This document shows, in pieces, positions 23,749 through 31,791 of a DNA stretch of 64,000 nucleotides (position 1 is its first letter; the number at the start of each line of letters is the position of its first letter). The stretch comes from Dolomitihabitans soli (GTDB taxonomy: Bacteria > Actinomycetota > Actinomycetes > Streptosporangiales > Streptosporangiaceae). The position numbers were made by a program, and so were the translations under genes. A model generated the notes under the pieces. That model made no database searches. It had not been told where the DNA came from and worked only from the letters and a program-made list of their open reading frames with translations. The DNA lies in NCBI RefSeq assembly GCF_022213955.1, contig NZ_JAKNTW010000001.1, positions 62,001 to 126,000 of the forward strand, in the 5' to 3' direction.

Positions 23749-24639
23749 ATGAGGTATGGCAGTTCGCGGTTCATCATCGGGTTCCTCGCCGCCCCGGTTC
23801 TGATCTACGCGATCTACGTGATCGCACCGTACGCGCAGGCGTTCTACATCGCGCTGACCAACTGGCGGGGGGTGAACGCGACCCCCGAGTTCATCGGCCT
23901 GGAGAACTTCCGGCGGCTGTTCGGCGACGGCATCTTCTGGAAGGCGGTCGGGCACAACGCCCTCCTGCTGGTCCTGCTGCCGGTGCTGACCCTCGGCATC
24001 GCGCTGTTCTTCGCCTTCCTGCTGAACGTCGGCGGCAAGTCGGGGGTCAGCGGGATCTGGGGCTCGAAGATCTACCGGGTGGTGTTCTTCTTCCCCCAGG
24101 TCCTGGCGATCGCCATCGTGGCCGCCCTGTTCCAGCAGGTCTTCAGGCCCGACTCCGGCGGCATGATCAACTCCGTGCTGCCGGAGCCGGTGGGGTTCCT
24201 CTCCGACCCGGACATCGCGCTGTGGTCGATCCTCGGCGTGCTGGTCTGGCAGGCCGTCGGGTTCTACGTCGTGCTGTTCTCCGCGGGCATGGCCTCGATC
24301 CCCAAGGACCTGTTCGAGGCGGCGGCGATCGACGGGGCGAGCCGGGTGAGCCTGTTCTTCCGGGTGACGCTGCCCCTGCTGTGGGACACGATCCAGGTGG
24401 GCTGGGTCTACCTGGGCATCGCCGCGCTCGACGTCTTCGCCATCGTCTGGGTGATGACGGCCGAGCACGGCGGGCCCGACTCCTCCACCACGGTGATGGC
24501 CGCCGAGATCTACCGCAACGCCTTCCACTACTTCCAGTTCGGCTACGCCTCGGCCATGGGCGTCGTGCTGTTCTTCTTCACCGTCGGCTTCGCGGCACTG
24601 GCCCTGCGCCTGTCGCGACGCGAGCGGGTCGAGTTCTAA
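23749..24639 (+). CDS. ngcF: Sugar ABC transporter permease (NgcF-like)
   Basis: A 296-residue permease of the MalF type with six predicted helices, beginning SSRFIIGFLAAPVLIYAIYV. The cytoplasmic EAA loop is EAAAIDGASRVSLFFRVTLP. It is the first membrane subunit of the amino-sugar importer encoded with ngcE. The ATG at 23749 is preceded by a GGGGAGC-type site about 6 bases upstream. It ends eight bases or so before ngcG. Confidence 0.9.
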   Translation: MRYGSSRFIIGFLAAPVLIYAIYVIAPYAQAFYIALTNWRGVNATPEFIGLENFRRLFGDGIFWKAVGHNALLLVLLPVLTLGIALFFAFLLNVGGKSGVSGIWGSKIYRVVFFFPQVLAIAIVAALFQQVFRPDSGGMINSVLPEPVGFLSDPDIALWSILGVLVWQAVGFYVVLFSAGMASIPKDLFEAAAIDGASRVSLFFRVTLPLLWDTIQVGWVYLGIAALDVFAIVWVMTAEHGGPDSSTTVMAAEIYRNAFHYFQFGYASAMGVVLFFFTVGFAALALRLSRRERVEF

Positions 24640-24650
24640 GGGGCATCGTG

Positions 24651-25559
24651 GTGTCAGACAGCGTGCCGATCTCCCGGTCGGAGGCGCGCGCGATCCGCAA
24701 GAGCGTCCTCGGCCCCGCGTGGTGGGCGACGTCGCAGATCGTGCTGCTGGTGTGGACGGTGCTGGTCGCCGTCCCGATCGTGTGGACGTTCCTCGCCTCG
24801 ATCAAGACCGAGGTCGAACTGGACGACGCGTGGTCGCTGCCGGCCGTGCCGCGGTTCGACAACTACGCCAGAGCCTGGGAACAGGCCCATATCGGGCAGT
24901 ACATGCTGAACAGCATCCTGGTCGTCGCCTTCGGGGTGGCCGGGACGATGCTGCTCGGCTCGATGGCCGCCTATGTGCTGTCCAGGTACCGGTTCCGCGG
25001 CAGCAGGCTGCTCTACCTGCTGTTCGTGTCGGGTCTGGCCTTTCCCGTCTACCTGGCGCTGACCCCGTTGTTCTTCGTCGTGCAGAACATGGGCACGGTC
25101 CCGGTGATCGGCCAGTTCATCGGCCTGAACTCGCACGGCGGGCTGGTCCTGGTCTACATCGCCTACTCGCTGCCGTTCACGGTCTTCTTCCTCGCGGCGT
25201 TCTTCCGCACGCTGCCCACGGCGGTGGCCGAGGCCGCGCTGGTGGACGGGGCCTCGCACACCCGGGTCTTCTTCCAGATCATGCTGCCGATGGCCAAACC
25301 GGGGATCGTCAGCATCACCATCTTCAACATCCTCGGCCAGTGGAACCAGTACCAGATCCCGCTGGTGCTGCTCGCCGGGGCCAAGGAGAAGTGGGTGCTT
25401 ACCCAGGGCATCGCCGACATCTCCACCGCGGCGGGCTACGACGCCGACTGGGCGGCGCTGTTCGCCGCGCTGAGCATGGCGATCCTGCCCATGCTGATCG
25501 TCTACACGATCTTCCAGCGGCAGATCCAGGCCGGGCTCACCGCGGGCGCGCTCAAGTGA
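24651..25559 (+). CDS. ngcG: Sugar ABC transporter permease (NgcG-like)
   Basis: A 302-residue permease of the MalG type. The EAA loop is EAALVDGASHTRVFFQIMLP, with six predicted helices and the usual VPIVWTFLASIKTEVE first periplasmic loop. GTG at 24651 (AAGGGG seven bases before) is preferred over the GTG one codon earlier. With NgcE and NgcF it forms the importer; the energising ATPase must be encoded elsewhere. The 3' end overlaps the convergent AlkD-like gene by eight bases. Confidence 0.9.
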   Translation: MSDSVPISRSEARAIRKSVLGPAWWATSQIVLLVWTVLVAVPIVWTFLASIKTEVELDDAWSLPAVPRFDNYARAWEQAHIGQYMLNSILVVAFGVAGTMLLGSMAAYVLSRYRFRGSRLLYLLFVSGLAFPVYLALTPLFFVVQNMGTVPVIGQFIGLNSHGGLVLVYIAYSLPFTVFFLAAFFRTLPTAVAEAALVDGASHTRVFFQIMLPMAKPGIVSITIFNILGQWNQYQIPLVLLAGAKEKWVLTQGIADISTAAGYDADWAALFAALSMAILPMLIVYTIFQRQIQAGLTAGALK

Positions 25560-26235
25560 CCGGCAGGTTGCGCAGCGCCTCGCGGCGGCTCAGCCCGCTG
25601 ATGCCCTTGTGGTCGGCGTAACGGACGACCTCGTCCGGCTTCACCTTGGCGTACTCCCGCAGGGCCCAGCCGATGGCCTTGCGGGCGAAGAAGTCGGTGT
25701 CGGAGAGGCTGGGCTCGATGCAGGCGTAGAGGAGACCGGTGTCGGTGCGCTCCTTGAACCTGTTCTGGCAGAGGATCGAGGTGCGCCGCTTCCACAGGTC
25801 ATCGCCGCGGGCCCAGTCCAGCATGAGCGGGCGCATCGTGTCGGGGAAGGCGCCGAGCAGCCCGCCCACCCGGTGGACCGCGAGTTCGTCGACGTAGTCC
25901 CACCAGGCGCCGGTGACGATCATCTCCTCGTACATCGGGATCGTGTAGAGGGTCTGCCACGTCTTGTACAGGCGGAAGCCGGTCAGCTCGATCGCCGCGT
26001 AGCGTTCCTCGCGGTACTCCGCCTCGCGCCACAGGCCGAGCACGGCCCTGCGCCACTCGGGCGCGGCGCCGAGGCGGTGGCCGGTGAAGACCTTCTTCAG
26101 CGCGGCGCGGCGGGGCGACGCCTGCACTCCGAGGAACGGCATCTCCGACTTCATGTAGGCCCGCATGACCTCGGCCTTGGCGGGCTCGGCGGCCGCCGAG
26201 AGCGCGAGCCGTACGGCCTGGTGGAGGGGGCTCAT
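25552..26235 (-). CDS. DNA alkylation repair protein (AlkD-like HEAT-repeat glycosylase)
   Basis: A 227-residue all-helical protein of the AlkC/AlkD HEAT-repeat family. Characteristic segments are MPFLGVQASPRRAALKKVF, WDYVDELAVHRVGGLL, LWKRRTSILCQ and DFFARKAIGWALREYAK. The last includes the family's conserved active-site-surface residues. AlkD enzymes remove N3- and N7-alkylated purines. The ATG at 26235 overlaps the stop of the TetR gene as ATGA, so it is translated with that regulator. The functional link to TetR is unclear and may be only positional. Confidence 0.88.
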   Translation of the reverse strand: MSPLHQAVRLALSAAAEPAKAEVMRAYMKSEMPFLGVQASPRRAALKKVFTGHRLGAAPEWRRAVLGLWREAEYREERYAAIELTGFRLYKTWQTLYTIPMYEEMIVTGAWWDYVDELAVHRVGGLLGAFPDTMRPLMLDWARGDDLWKRRTSILCQNRFKERTDTGLLYACIEPSLSDTDFFARKAIGWALREYAKVKPDEVVRYADHKGISGLSRREALRNLPVT

Positions 26236-26918
26236 GCGCGCTGGCTGCTCCGCTCGCCGGTGGCGACTCCGTCGAACAGGACCGTGATGTAGTGCTCGGC
26301 GAGGCCCGCGGTGTTGAGCTTGCCGCCGGGCCGGAACCAGCGCACCGCGACCCAGATCGTGTCGCGGATCATCCGGTAGGTCAGCTTGGGGTCGACGTCG
26401 GCGCGGAACTGGCCCTCGGCCTGGCCGCGCTTGATCTGCTCGATCCACAGGCGCTCGACCTCGTCCTCGGCCTTGACCAGGTAGTCGAAGCGGTCGCCGG
26501 GCAGGGAGCGGAGGTAGCTCCAGTCGTTCTGCATCACGGTGATCGCCGCGCGGTGGGGCTCCAGGGTGCCGAAGCCGATGCGCACCATCTCCGACAGCAC
26601 CGTGCGGGGGTCGCCCCCCCGCTCCAGGGCCGCGCGGTAGCGGCCGAGCAGGTCGCGCAGGAAGTCGGAGAGCACTTCATCGACGATGGTCTCTTTGGAG
26701 TCGAAGTGGTGATAGAGACTTCCGGAGAGAATGCCCGCCTCGTTGGCGATCTCACGGACCGTCGTGGCCTGGAAGCCCTTGCGAGCGAAGATCTCGGCGG
26801 CGAGTTTGACGAGATGGTCGCGGCGCTCCGAGGCGGCGCCTGAGGCGGGCACGCGCTTGGCGCTCTGGCGCTTCGTCGCGGTGCCACCGGAGTTCTTTCG
26901 CGTGTTCACGTCCTCCAT
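26232..26918 (-). CDS. TetR-family repressor, KstR2-like
   Basis: A 228-residue TetR protein. A basic N-terminal extension of about 30 residues is followed by the HTH at 51-75 (ATTVREIANEAGILSGSLYH) and a ligand domain containing RDTIWVAVRWFRPGG. Both stretches closely resemble Mycobacterium tuberculosis KstR2, the repressor of cholesterol-ring catabolism, as I remember its sequence. KstR2 binds AnCAAGnnCTTGnT when free of its CoA-thioester ligand. Such palindromes occur at nine places in this window, including two in this gene's own upstream region. It probably controls the scattered acyl-CoA catabolic genes and itself. The ATG at 26918 is used. Confidence 0.88.
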   Translation of the reverse strand: MEDVNTRKNSGGTATKRQSAKRVPASGAASERRDHLVKLAAEIFARKGFQATTVREIANEAGILSGSLYHHFDSKETIVDEVLSDFLRDLLGRYRAALERGGDPRTVLSEMVRIGFGTLEPHRAAITVMQNDWSYLRSLPGDRFDYLVKAEDEVERLWIEQIKRGQAEGQFRADVDPKLTYRMIRDTIWVAVRWFRPGGKLNTAGLAEHYITVLFDGVATGERSSQRA

Positions 26919-26930
26919 TATGGGCCCTTG

Positions 26931-26944
26931 CTCAATCGCTTGTT
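26931..26944. promoter_or_regulatory. Candidate TetR (KstR2-like) operator, copy 4
   Basis: CTCAATCGCTTGTT has the core CAATCGCTTG, one change from CAAGCGCTTG. It lies 13 bases upstream of the TetR start codon, a position typical of autoregulation. Confidence 0.55.
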
Positions 26945-26982
26945 CACATTACGCGCCCAGCTCACCGCCGCCCTGGAGCGTG

Positions 26983-26996
26983 ACCAAGCGCTTGAT
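26983..26996. promoter_or_regulatory. Candidate TetR (KstR2-like) operator, copy 5
   Basis: ACCAAGCGCTTGAT fits AnCAAGnnCTTGnT exactly. It lies 52 bases from copy 4 in the divergent gap between the TetR gene and phoD, about 86 bases before the phoD start. Confidence 0.65.
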
Positions 26997-27081
26997 ACAA
27001 TCAACCGGCGGCCGTACCGTGGACGCTCTTCCTCACCGGCAGGACACTGGACAATCGGCGCACACGGGCGTTGTGTGGGGC

Positions 27082-28476
27082 ATGGCGAAGCTCGGTTATC
27101 CGTTCACCCTGGGGGTCGCGTCGGGGGAGCCCGCGCCTGACGGGGTCATCCTGTGGACCCGGCTGGCGCCGGTCCCGTTCGACCCCGATCCCGCGCGGCC
27201 GGGCGGCATGCCCGCGCGGTCGGTGCCGGTGCGCTGGCAGGTGGCGGAGGACCCCGCCTTCGCCCGGATCGTCCGGCAGGGCACCGCGTCGGCCGCCCAG
27301 GCGTGGGCGCACAGCGTGCACGTGCGCGTCGACGGGCTGCGGCCCGCCACCGACTACCACTACCGCTTCTCTGTCGGCGCCCCGTTCGGCGCGGAGACCA
27401 GCCCGGCCGGCCGTACCAGGACCGCGCCCGCCCGCGACTCCACCGCGCCCGTCAGGTTCGCGGTCGCGTCCTGCCAGCGTTACGAGCACGGCCACTTCAC
27501 GGCGCACCGCCACCTCGCCGCCGAACTCCCCGACGTGGTCTTCCACCTCGGCGACTCCATCTACGAGTACGGCAGGCCCGCCGTCCCCAAGCCGGGCCGC
27601 TACGTCAGGCCGCTCGAACCGCCGGAGCGCGAGTGCCTGTCGCTGCACGACTACCGCAACCGGCACGCGCGTTACCGCACCGACGCCGACCTGCGGGCCG
27701 CGCACGCCGCCGCGCCCTGGGTGGTCACCTGGGACGACCACGAGGTGGACGACAACTACGCGGGTGTCCGCCCGGCGGACGGCTCGCCCCCGGCCGCGTT
27801 CCTGCGCCGCCGCACGGCCGCGTACCGGGCCTACTACGAGCACATGCCGCTCAGGGTCAGGCCGGTGGGCGAGGAACTGCGCATGTATCGGTGGCGGCCC
27901 TACGGCGGGGTGGCCGACTTCCTGGTGCTCGACGCCCGGCAGTACCGCGCGGGGGCGGACATGCTCGGCCCGGCGCAGGAGCGCTGGCTGCTCGACCGCC
28001 TCAGGAGCGCTCGCGCCCGCTGGAAGGTGCTCGTCCAGCCGCTCTTCTTCGCCAGGCGGGCGTTCCCCGGGCCGCTGGGGCCGACGTTCAGCACGGACGC
28101 CTGGGACGGGTTCGCCGAGCAGCGCGCCCGGGTGCTCGCGGCGGCCGGGGAACGGCTGGTGGTCCTCAGCGGCGACGTCCACAACAACTGGGCCTGCGAC
28201 CTCGACGACGACGCGGGGCGGCCGGTGGGCGTGGAGTTCGTCGGCACCGCGATCACCAGCGCGCCGTCCGGCGCCGGCGGCGGGCCGATCCTCGCGGCCA
28301 ATCCGCACATCAAGTTCTTCGACGATCACCGGGGCTACCTGGCGGGGACGGCGGGGCCGGCCGGGTTCGAGATCGCCTACCGGGTGGTGGACTTCGTCGA
28401 CCGCCCGTCCGGGCAGCTGGGCACCGCCGCCCGCTTCGGAGTGCGGGAGGACCGAGTCGTACGGCTGGACGTTTGA
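27082..28476 (+). CDS. Alkaline phosphatase D (PhoD)-family phosphodiesterase/phosphatase
   Basis: A 464-residue PhoD-like metallophosphoesterase. The N-terminal fibronectin-like part begins YPFTLGVASGEPAPDGVILW. Metal motifs are VASCQRYEHGHF, FHLGDSIYEYG, VVTWDDHEVDDNYAG and VVLSGDVHNNWACDL. The family hydrolyses phosphodiesters and uses Ca/Fe. Unlike typical PhoD it has no twin-arginine signal peptide in front of VASGEP, so either it is cytoplasmic or the start lies elsewhere; upstream in-frame sequence shows no signal either. The ATG at 27082 is used. It is divergent from the TetR gene with operator copies in the gap. Confidence 0.88.
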   Translation: MAKLGYPFTLGVASGEPAPDGVILWTRLAPVPFDPDPARPGGMPARSVPVRWQVAEDPAFARIVRQGTASAAQAWAHSVHVRVDGLRPATDYHYRFSVGAPFGAETSPAGRTRTAPARDSTAPVRFAVASCQRYEHGHFTAHRHLAAELPDVVFHLGDSIYEYGRPAVPKPGRYVRPLEPPERECLSLHDYRNRHARYRTDADLRAAHAAAPWVVTWDDHEVDDNYAGVRPADGSPPAAFLRRRTAAYRAYYEHMPLRVRPVGEELRMYRWRPYGGVADFLVLDARQYRAGADMLGPAQERWLLDRLRSARARWKVLVQPLFFARRAFPGPLGPTFSTDAWDGFAEQRARVLAAAGERLVVLSGDVHNNWACDLDDDAGRPVGVEFVGTAITSAPSGAGGGPILAANPHIKFFDDHRGYLAGTAGPAGFEIAYRVVDFVDRPSGQLGTAARFGVREDRVVRLDV

Positions 28477-28500
28477 AATCCTAAGGTCAGCCTACTAGCA

Positions 28501-28519
28501 AATAGGAAACTTTCCTATT
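28501..28519. promoter_or_regulatory. Perfect 19-bp palindrome upstream of nagZ-type gene
   Basis: AATAGGAAA-C-TTTCCTATT is a perfect odd palindrome 32 bases before the GH3 start codon, in an AT-rich promoter zone. It is a strong candidate operator, of ROK or GntR style. Its regulator is not identified in the window. Confidence 0.65.
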
Positions 28520-28530
28520 AGATTGTCGGC

Positions 28531-28554
28531 ATGCTCAAGAGCGGTGACGCATGA
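28531..28554 (+). CDS. Possible leader peptide MLKSGDA
   Basis: A 7-codon frame (ATG at 28531, stop at 28552-28554) lies between the palindrome and nagZ, and its stop overlaps the nagZ start as ATGA. The main gene has no clear ribosome site of its own, so translation could be coupled through this mini-ORF. It may equally be chance. Confidence 0.3.
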   Translation: MLKSGDA

Positions 28555-30095
28555 GCCGGCGTGAGCACGAGCTGCTTCGCCTGGCCGACACGGTCCTCCT
28601 TCCCGGCTTCGAGGGGAAGGCACCACCCGACTGGTTGCGACGACGGCTGGCGCAGGGGCTGGGGGGAGTCGTCCTCTTCTCCCGCAACATCGACGGTCCC
28701 GGCCAGGTCGCCGAGCTGACCGAGGCTCTGCGCGCGGAGAACCCGGACGCGATCATCGGCATCGACGAGGAGTCGGGCGAGGTGACCCGGCTGGAGGCGG
28801 CCTCCGGGAGCAGCCGGCCCGGCAGCTTCGCGCTGGGCGTGGTGGACGACGTCGAACTCACCCGGTCCATGGCCGGCGGGCTGGGCGAGGACCTGGCCAG
28901 GGCGGGGGTGACCGTCAACTTCGCGCCGTCGGCCGACGTCAACTCCAACCCGGACAACCCGGTCATCGGGCTCCGCTCCTTCGGCGCCGACCCCGGGCTC
29001 GTCGCCCGGCACACGGTCGCCTGGGTGCAGGGCCTGCAGTCGGCCGGGGTCGCCGCCTGCGTCAAGCACTTCCCCGGTCACGGGGACACGTCCGTCGACT
29101 CCCACCACGCCGTGCCGTACGTCGGGGCGACCGCCGGACAGCTGGCGGAGGTGGCGCTGCGGCCGTTCCGCGCGGCGATCGACGCGGGCGTGCGGGTCGT
29201 GATGACCGGGCATCTGCTCGTCGCCGCGGTCGATCCCGAACGGCCGGCCACGCTGAGCCGTAAGATCCTCACCGGCCTGCTCCGTGACGAGCTGGGCTTC
29301 GGCGGGCTCGTCATCACCGACGCCATCGAGATGTCCGCGGTCTCCGGACGGCACGGCATCGGCGGCGCGTCCGCGCTGGCCATCGCCGCCGGGGCGGACG
29401 CGATCTGCGTCGGCGGGGAGAACGCCGACGAGCGGACCGCGGCGCTGGCCCGGGAGGCGATCGTGGCCGCGGTGGTCGAGGGCAGGCTCCCCGAGGAACG
29501 GCTGGCGGAGGCGGCCCACCGGGTACACGCGCTCGCCTCGTGGACCGCCGCGTCCAGGCACAGCGGTCCTCCCTCTGCCGGGCACGACGGGCTGGGCGAC
29601 GGGCCGGCCCTGGGGCTCGAAGCGGCCCGCCGCGCGCTGCGGATCACCCGCCGGTCGGCTGCGGCCGGCTTCCCGCTGGCCGGGCCCGCGCACGTGGTGG
29701 AACTCGCCCCGGAGATGAATTTGGCGATCGACAAGGGCACGCCCTGGGGGGTCGGCGGGCCGCTGGCCGAACTGTCGCCCGGCACCACCGTCGTCCGTCT
29801 CACGCCCTCGACCGCCACCGGGGGCGCGGTCGAGGGCGTGCTCCGGGAGGCGTCCGGCAGGCCGCTCGTGGCGGTGGTGCGCGACGCCCACCGGCACGCC
29901 TGGCAGACGGACGCGCTCGCGCACCTGCTCGCCGCCAGGGCCGACACGGTCGTGGTCGAGATGGGCCTGCCCGGCCGGTGCGACCTCGGCGCGATCCACA
30001 TCGCCACCCACGGGTCGGCCCGGGTGTGCGGCATGGCCGTGGCCGAGATCCTCAGCGGCAAGGTCGTGGTGGACCTGCCGGTCCCTGCGGGGTGA
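28551..30095 (+). CDS. nagZ: Glycoside hydrolase family 3, beta-N-acetylhexosaminidase (NagZ-like)
   Basis: A 514-residue GH3 enzyme. The NagZ signature KHFPGHGDTSVDSH (residues 172-185) contains the loop Asp-His acid/base pair, and the nucleophile is Asp257 in VITDAIEMSAVSG. A C-terminal domain of about 180 residues follows, as in two-domain actinobacterial members. It removes beta-linked GlcNAc (chito-oligosaccharides or muropeptides). No signal peptide is seen, so action is cytoplasmic. That suits hydrolysis of chitobiose imported by the NgcEFG system 3 kb away (inference). The ATG at 28551 is used. Confidence 0.9.
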   Translation: MSRREHELLRLADTVLLPGFEGKAPPDWLRRRLAQGLGGVVLFSRNIDGPGQVAELTEALRAENPDAIIGIDEESGEVTRLEAASGSSRPGSFALGVVDDVELTRSMAGGLGEDLARAGVTVNFAPSADVNSNPDNPVIGLRSFGADPGLVARHTVAWVQGLQSAGVAACVKHFPGHGDTSVDSHHAVPYVGATAGQLAEVALRPFRAAIDAGVRVVMTGHLLVAAVDPERPATLSRKILTGLLRDELGFGGLVITDAIEMSAVSGRHGIGGASALAIAAGADAICVGGENADERTAALAREAIVAAVVEGRLPEERLAEAAHRVHALASWTAASRHSGPPSAGHDGLGDGPALGLEAARRALRITRRSAAAGFPLAGPAHVVELAPEMNLAIDKGTPWGVGGPLAELSPGTTVVRLTPSTATGGAVEGVLREASGRPLVAVVRDAHRHAWQTDALAHLLAARADTVVVEMGLPGRCDLGAIHIATHGSARVCGMAVAEILSGKVVVDLPVPAG

Positions 30096-30176
30096 GCCCT
30101 CCGCTGCGGGCCGGTACGGCGCGCAGGTAATCGCTACGTACCATGTATCGGATTATTTCCTGATGAAGGGCGATAT

Positions 30177-31046
30177 ATGGGACTCCCCGTGGCATACGTG
30201 ACGTTCGCCGACCCCGACGGCCATGACGACGAGCGGGAGACCGCCCTCGCCGCGTGGGCCGCGGCCGGGATCGAGGGGAGGGCCGTGCGCTGGGACGACC
30301 CGGCGGCCGACTGGGCGGCGTACGAGGCCGCCGTCGTCCGTTCGACCTGGGACTACGTCGAGCGCAGGGCCGAGTTCCTGGCCTGGGCGCACCGGGCCGC
30401 CGAGCGGACCCGGCTGCTCAATCCGGCGCCCGTGATCGAGCGCAACACCGACAAGACCTACCTGCGTGACCTGACCGCCCCCATCGTCCCCACCCACTGG
30501 ACCGAAACCGGGCTCCCCGTCTGGGACGAGTACGTGGTCAAGCCCTCGATCTCGGCCGGCGCCCGGGACACCATCCGCACCCGGGACCGGGGGGAGGCCG
30601 AGCGGCACGCCGGAATGCTCCGCGCCCACGGCAGGACGCCGATGATCCAGCCCTACCTCGACATGGTCGAAGCCGAGGGGGAGACCTCGCTGCTGTTCTT
30701 CAACCGCAGGTTCAGCCATGCCGTACGCCGGAGCGCCATGCTCGCGGGGGGCGCCACCGCTGCGGACAACGCCGTCTCGACCCCCCGTGACCCCGCCCCC
30801 GACCAACTGGAGCTCGCCGAGAGCGTGCTCGCCGGCGTCGAGGGGGACCTGCTGTACGCCAGGGTCGACCTGGTACGCCTGGCCGGCGGCGCGCCCGCCC
30901 TGATCGAGCTGGAGCTGACCGAGCCCTACCTCTACCTGAGCAGCAGCCCGGAGGCTCCGGCGAACCTCGCCAGGGCGCTGCGGGAGCTGCTCGGTCAGCG
31001 GGTGGAGCTGCCCCCGTCGACCGGGATGACCGCCCCGGTCAGGTAG
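30177..31046 (+). CDS. ATP-grasp domain protein (RimK/DcsG-like ligase)
   Basis: A 289-residue stand-alone ATP-grasp protein. It shows RSTWDYVERRAEFLAWAHRA, LNPAPVIERNTDKTYLRDL, the ATP-binding KPSISAGARDT and the metal-site region LIELELTEPYLYL. This layout is that of the glutathione-synthetase-like group that includes cycloserine ligase DcsG. The expected reaction is an ATP-dependent carboxylate-amine ligation; the substrate is unknown. The ATG at 30177 has AAGGG nearby. It is an orphan, with no peptide precursor or biosynthetic partner alongside. Its last 52 bases overlap the 3' end of the convergent SDR gene. Confidence 0.85.
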   Translation: MGLPVAYVTFADPDGHDDERETALAAWAAAGIEGRAVRWDDPAADWAAYEAAVVRSTWDYVERRAEFLAWAHRAAERTRLLNPAPVIERNTDKTYLRDLTAPIVPTHWTETGLPVWDEYVVKPSISAGARDTIRTRDRGEAERHAGMLRAHGRTPMIQPYLDMVEAEGETSLLFFNRRFSHAVRRSAMLAGGATAADNAVSTPRDPAPDQLELAESVLAGVEGDLLYARVDLVRLAGGAPALIELELTEPYLYLSSSPEAPANLARALRELLGQRVELPPSTGMTAPVR

Positions 31047-31753
31047 GAGCCGGCGCGGGAGGCGAGGTAGATCGCGGTGCCCGCCATGTCCTCGGGGCGG
31101 CCGATCCGGCCCAGCGGCACATTGGCGGCGATCGACGAGCGGATGCCCGGGTCGTCGAGCGCGAAGGCCATCATCTTGGAGTCGAACGGCCCGGGGGCGA
31201 TGGCGTTCACCGTGATCGACTCGGTAGCGAGCTGGTGGGCCAGGTGACGGGTGAGCATGTGCACGCCGGCCTTCGCGGCCGAGTAGGCGTAGTTCTCGAT
31301 GCCGGGCACCCGGAGGCCGTCGATGGACCCGATGTTGATCACCCGGGCCGGGTCGTCGGGGGCCGCCGCCGCCCGCAGCAGCGGGAGGAAGCGCGTGGTC
31401 AGGTAGAAGACGCCCTTGACGTTGATCCCCCAGAGCTTGTCGAACGCGTGCTCCGGGTACTCCTCGAGCGGCGCCCCCCACGTCGCCCCCGCGTTGTTGA
31501 CCAGCACGTCCACCTTGGTCTCCGCGCCCGACACCGCCTCGAACAGCGTGTCGACGCCCGCCCCGGTGGACAGGTCGGCGGGCACGGCGACGCAGCCGAG
31601 TTCCGCCGCGGTCTTCTCCACCTCGGGGGCCTTGCGCGAGGAGATGTAGACCGTCGCGCCGGCCTCGACGAAGCCGGTCGCGATCATCTTGCCGATTCCG
31701 CGCGAGCCGCCCGTGACGACGACCGTCTTGCCTTCCACCGAGAACAGGTTCAT
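30995..31753 (-). CDS. SDR-family oxidoreductase (RhlG-like 3-ketoacyl reductase type)
   Basis: A 252-residue classical SDR with TGGSRGIG, LVNNAGATWG, active-site Ser in NIGSIDGLRV and Y-A-Y-S-A-A-K, and the C-terminal GAVIPVDGG. The MNLFSVEGK start and ENYAYSAAKAGVHMLTRHLA are close to RhlG-type NADPH-dependent ketoreductases. The ATG at 31753 is the only sensible start; longer frames are not coding. A TetR-type dyad (ACCGAC-TG-GTCGGT) lies 39 bases upstream and is a different motif from the KstR2-like set. Substrate probably a 3-ketoacyl or hydroxyacyl compound. Confidence 0.9.
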   Translation of the reverse strand: MNLFSVEGKTVVVTGGSRGIGKMIATGFVEAGATVYISSRKAPEVEKTAAELGCVAVPADLSTGAGVDTLFEAVSGAETKVDVLVNNAGATWGAPLEEYPEHAFDKLWGINVKGVFYLTTRFLPLLRAAAAPDDPARVINIGSIDGLRVPGIENYAYSAAKAGVHMLTRHLAHQLATESITVNAIAPGPFDSKMMAFALDDPGIRSSIAANVPLGRIGRPEDMAGTAIYLASRAGSYLTGAVIPVDGGSSTR

Positions 31754-31791
31754 GCGTCCCGATGATGCCGTACGGCTTCCGCCTCGTCCAT

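Noticed and set aside
22258-24528. Long minus-strand frame opposite ngcE and ngcF
   Set aside because: A typical GC-rich shadow frame. The plus strand has clear signal peptide, lipobox and permease motifs.
28482-28494. IdeR/DmdR iron box before nagZ
   Set aside because: Only the left part fits (TAAGGTCAGCCTA); the right half of the dyad is absent and no iron-related gene is adjacent. Kept only as a remark in the leader finding.
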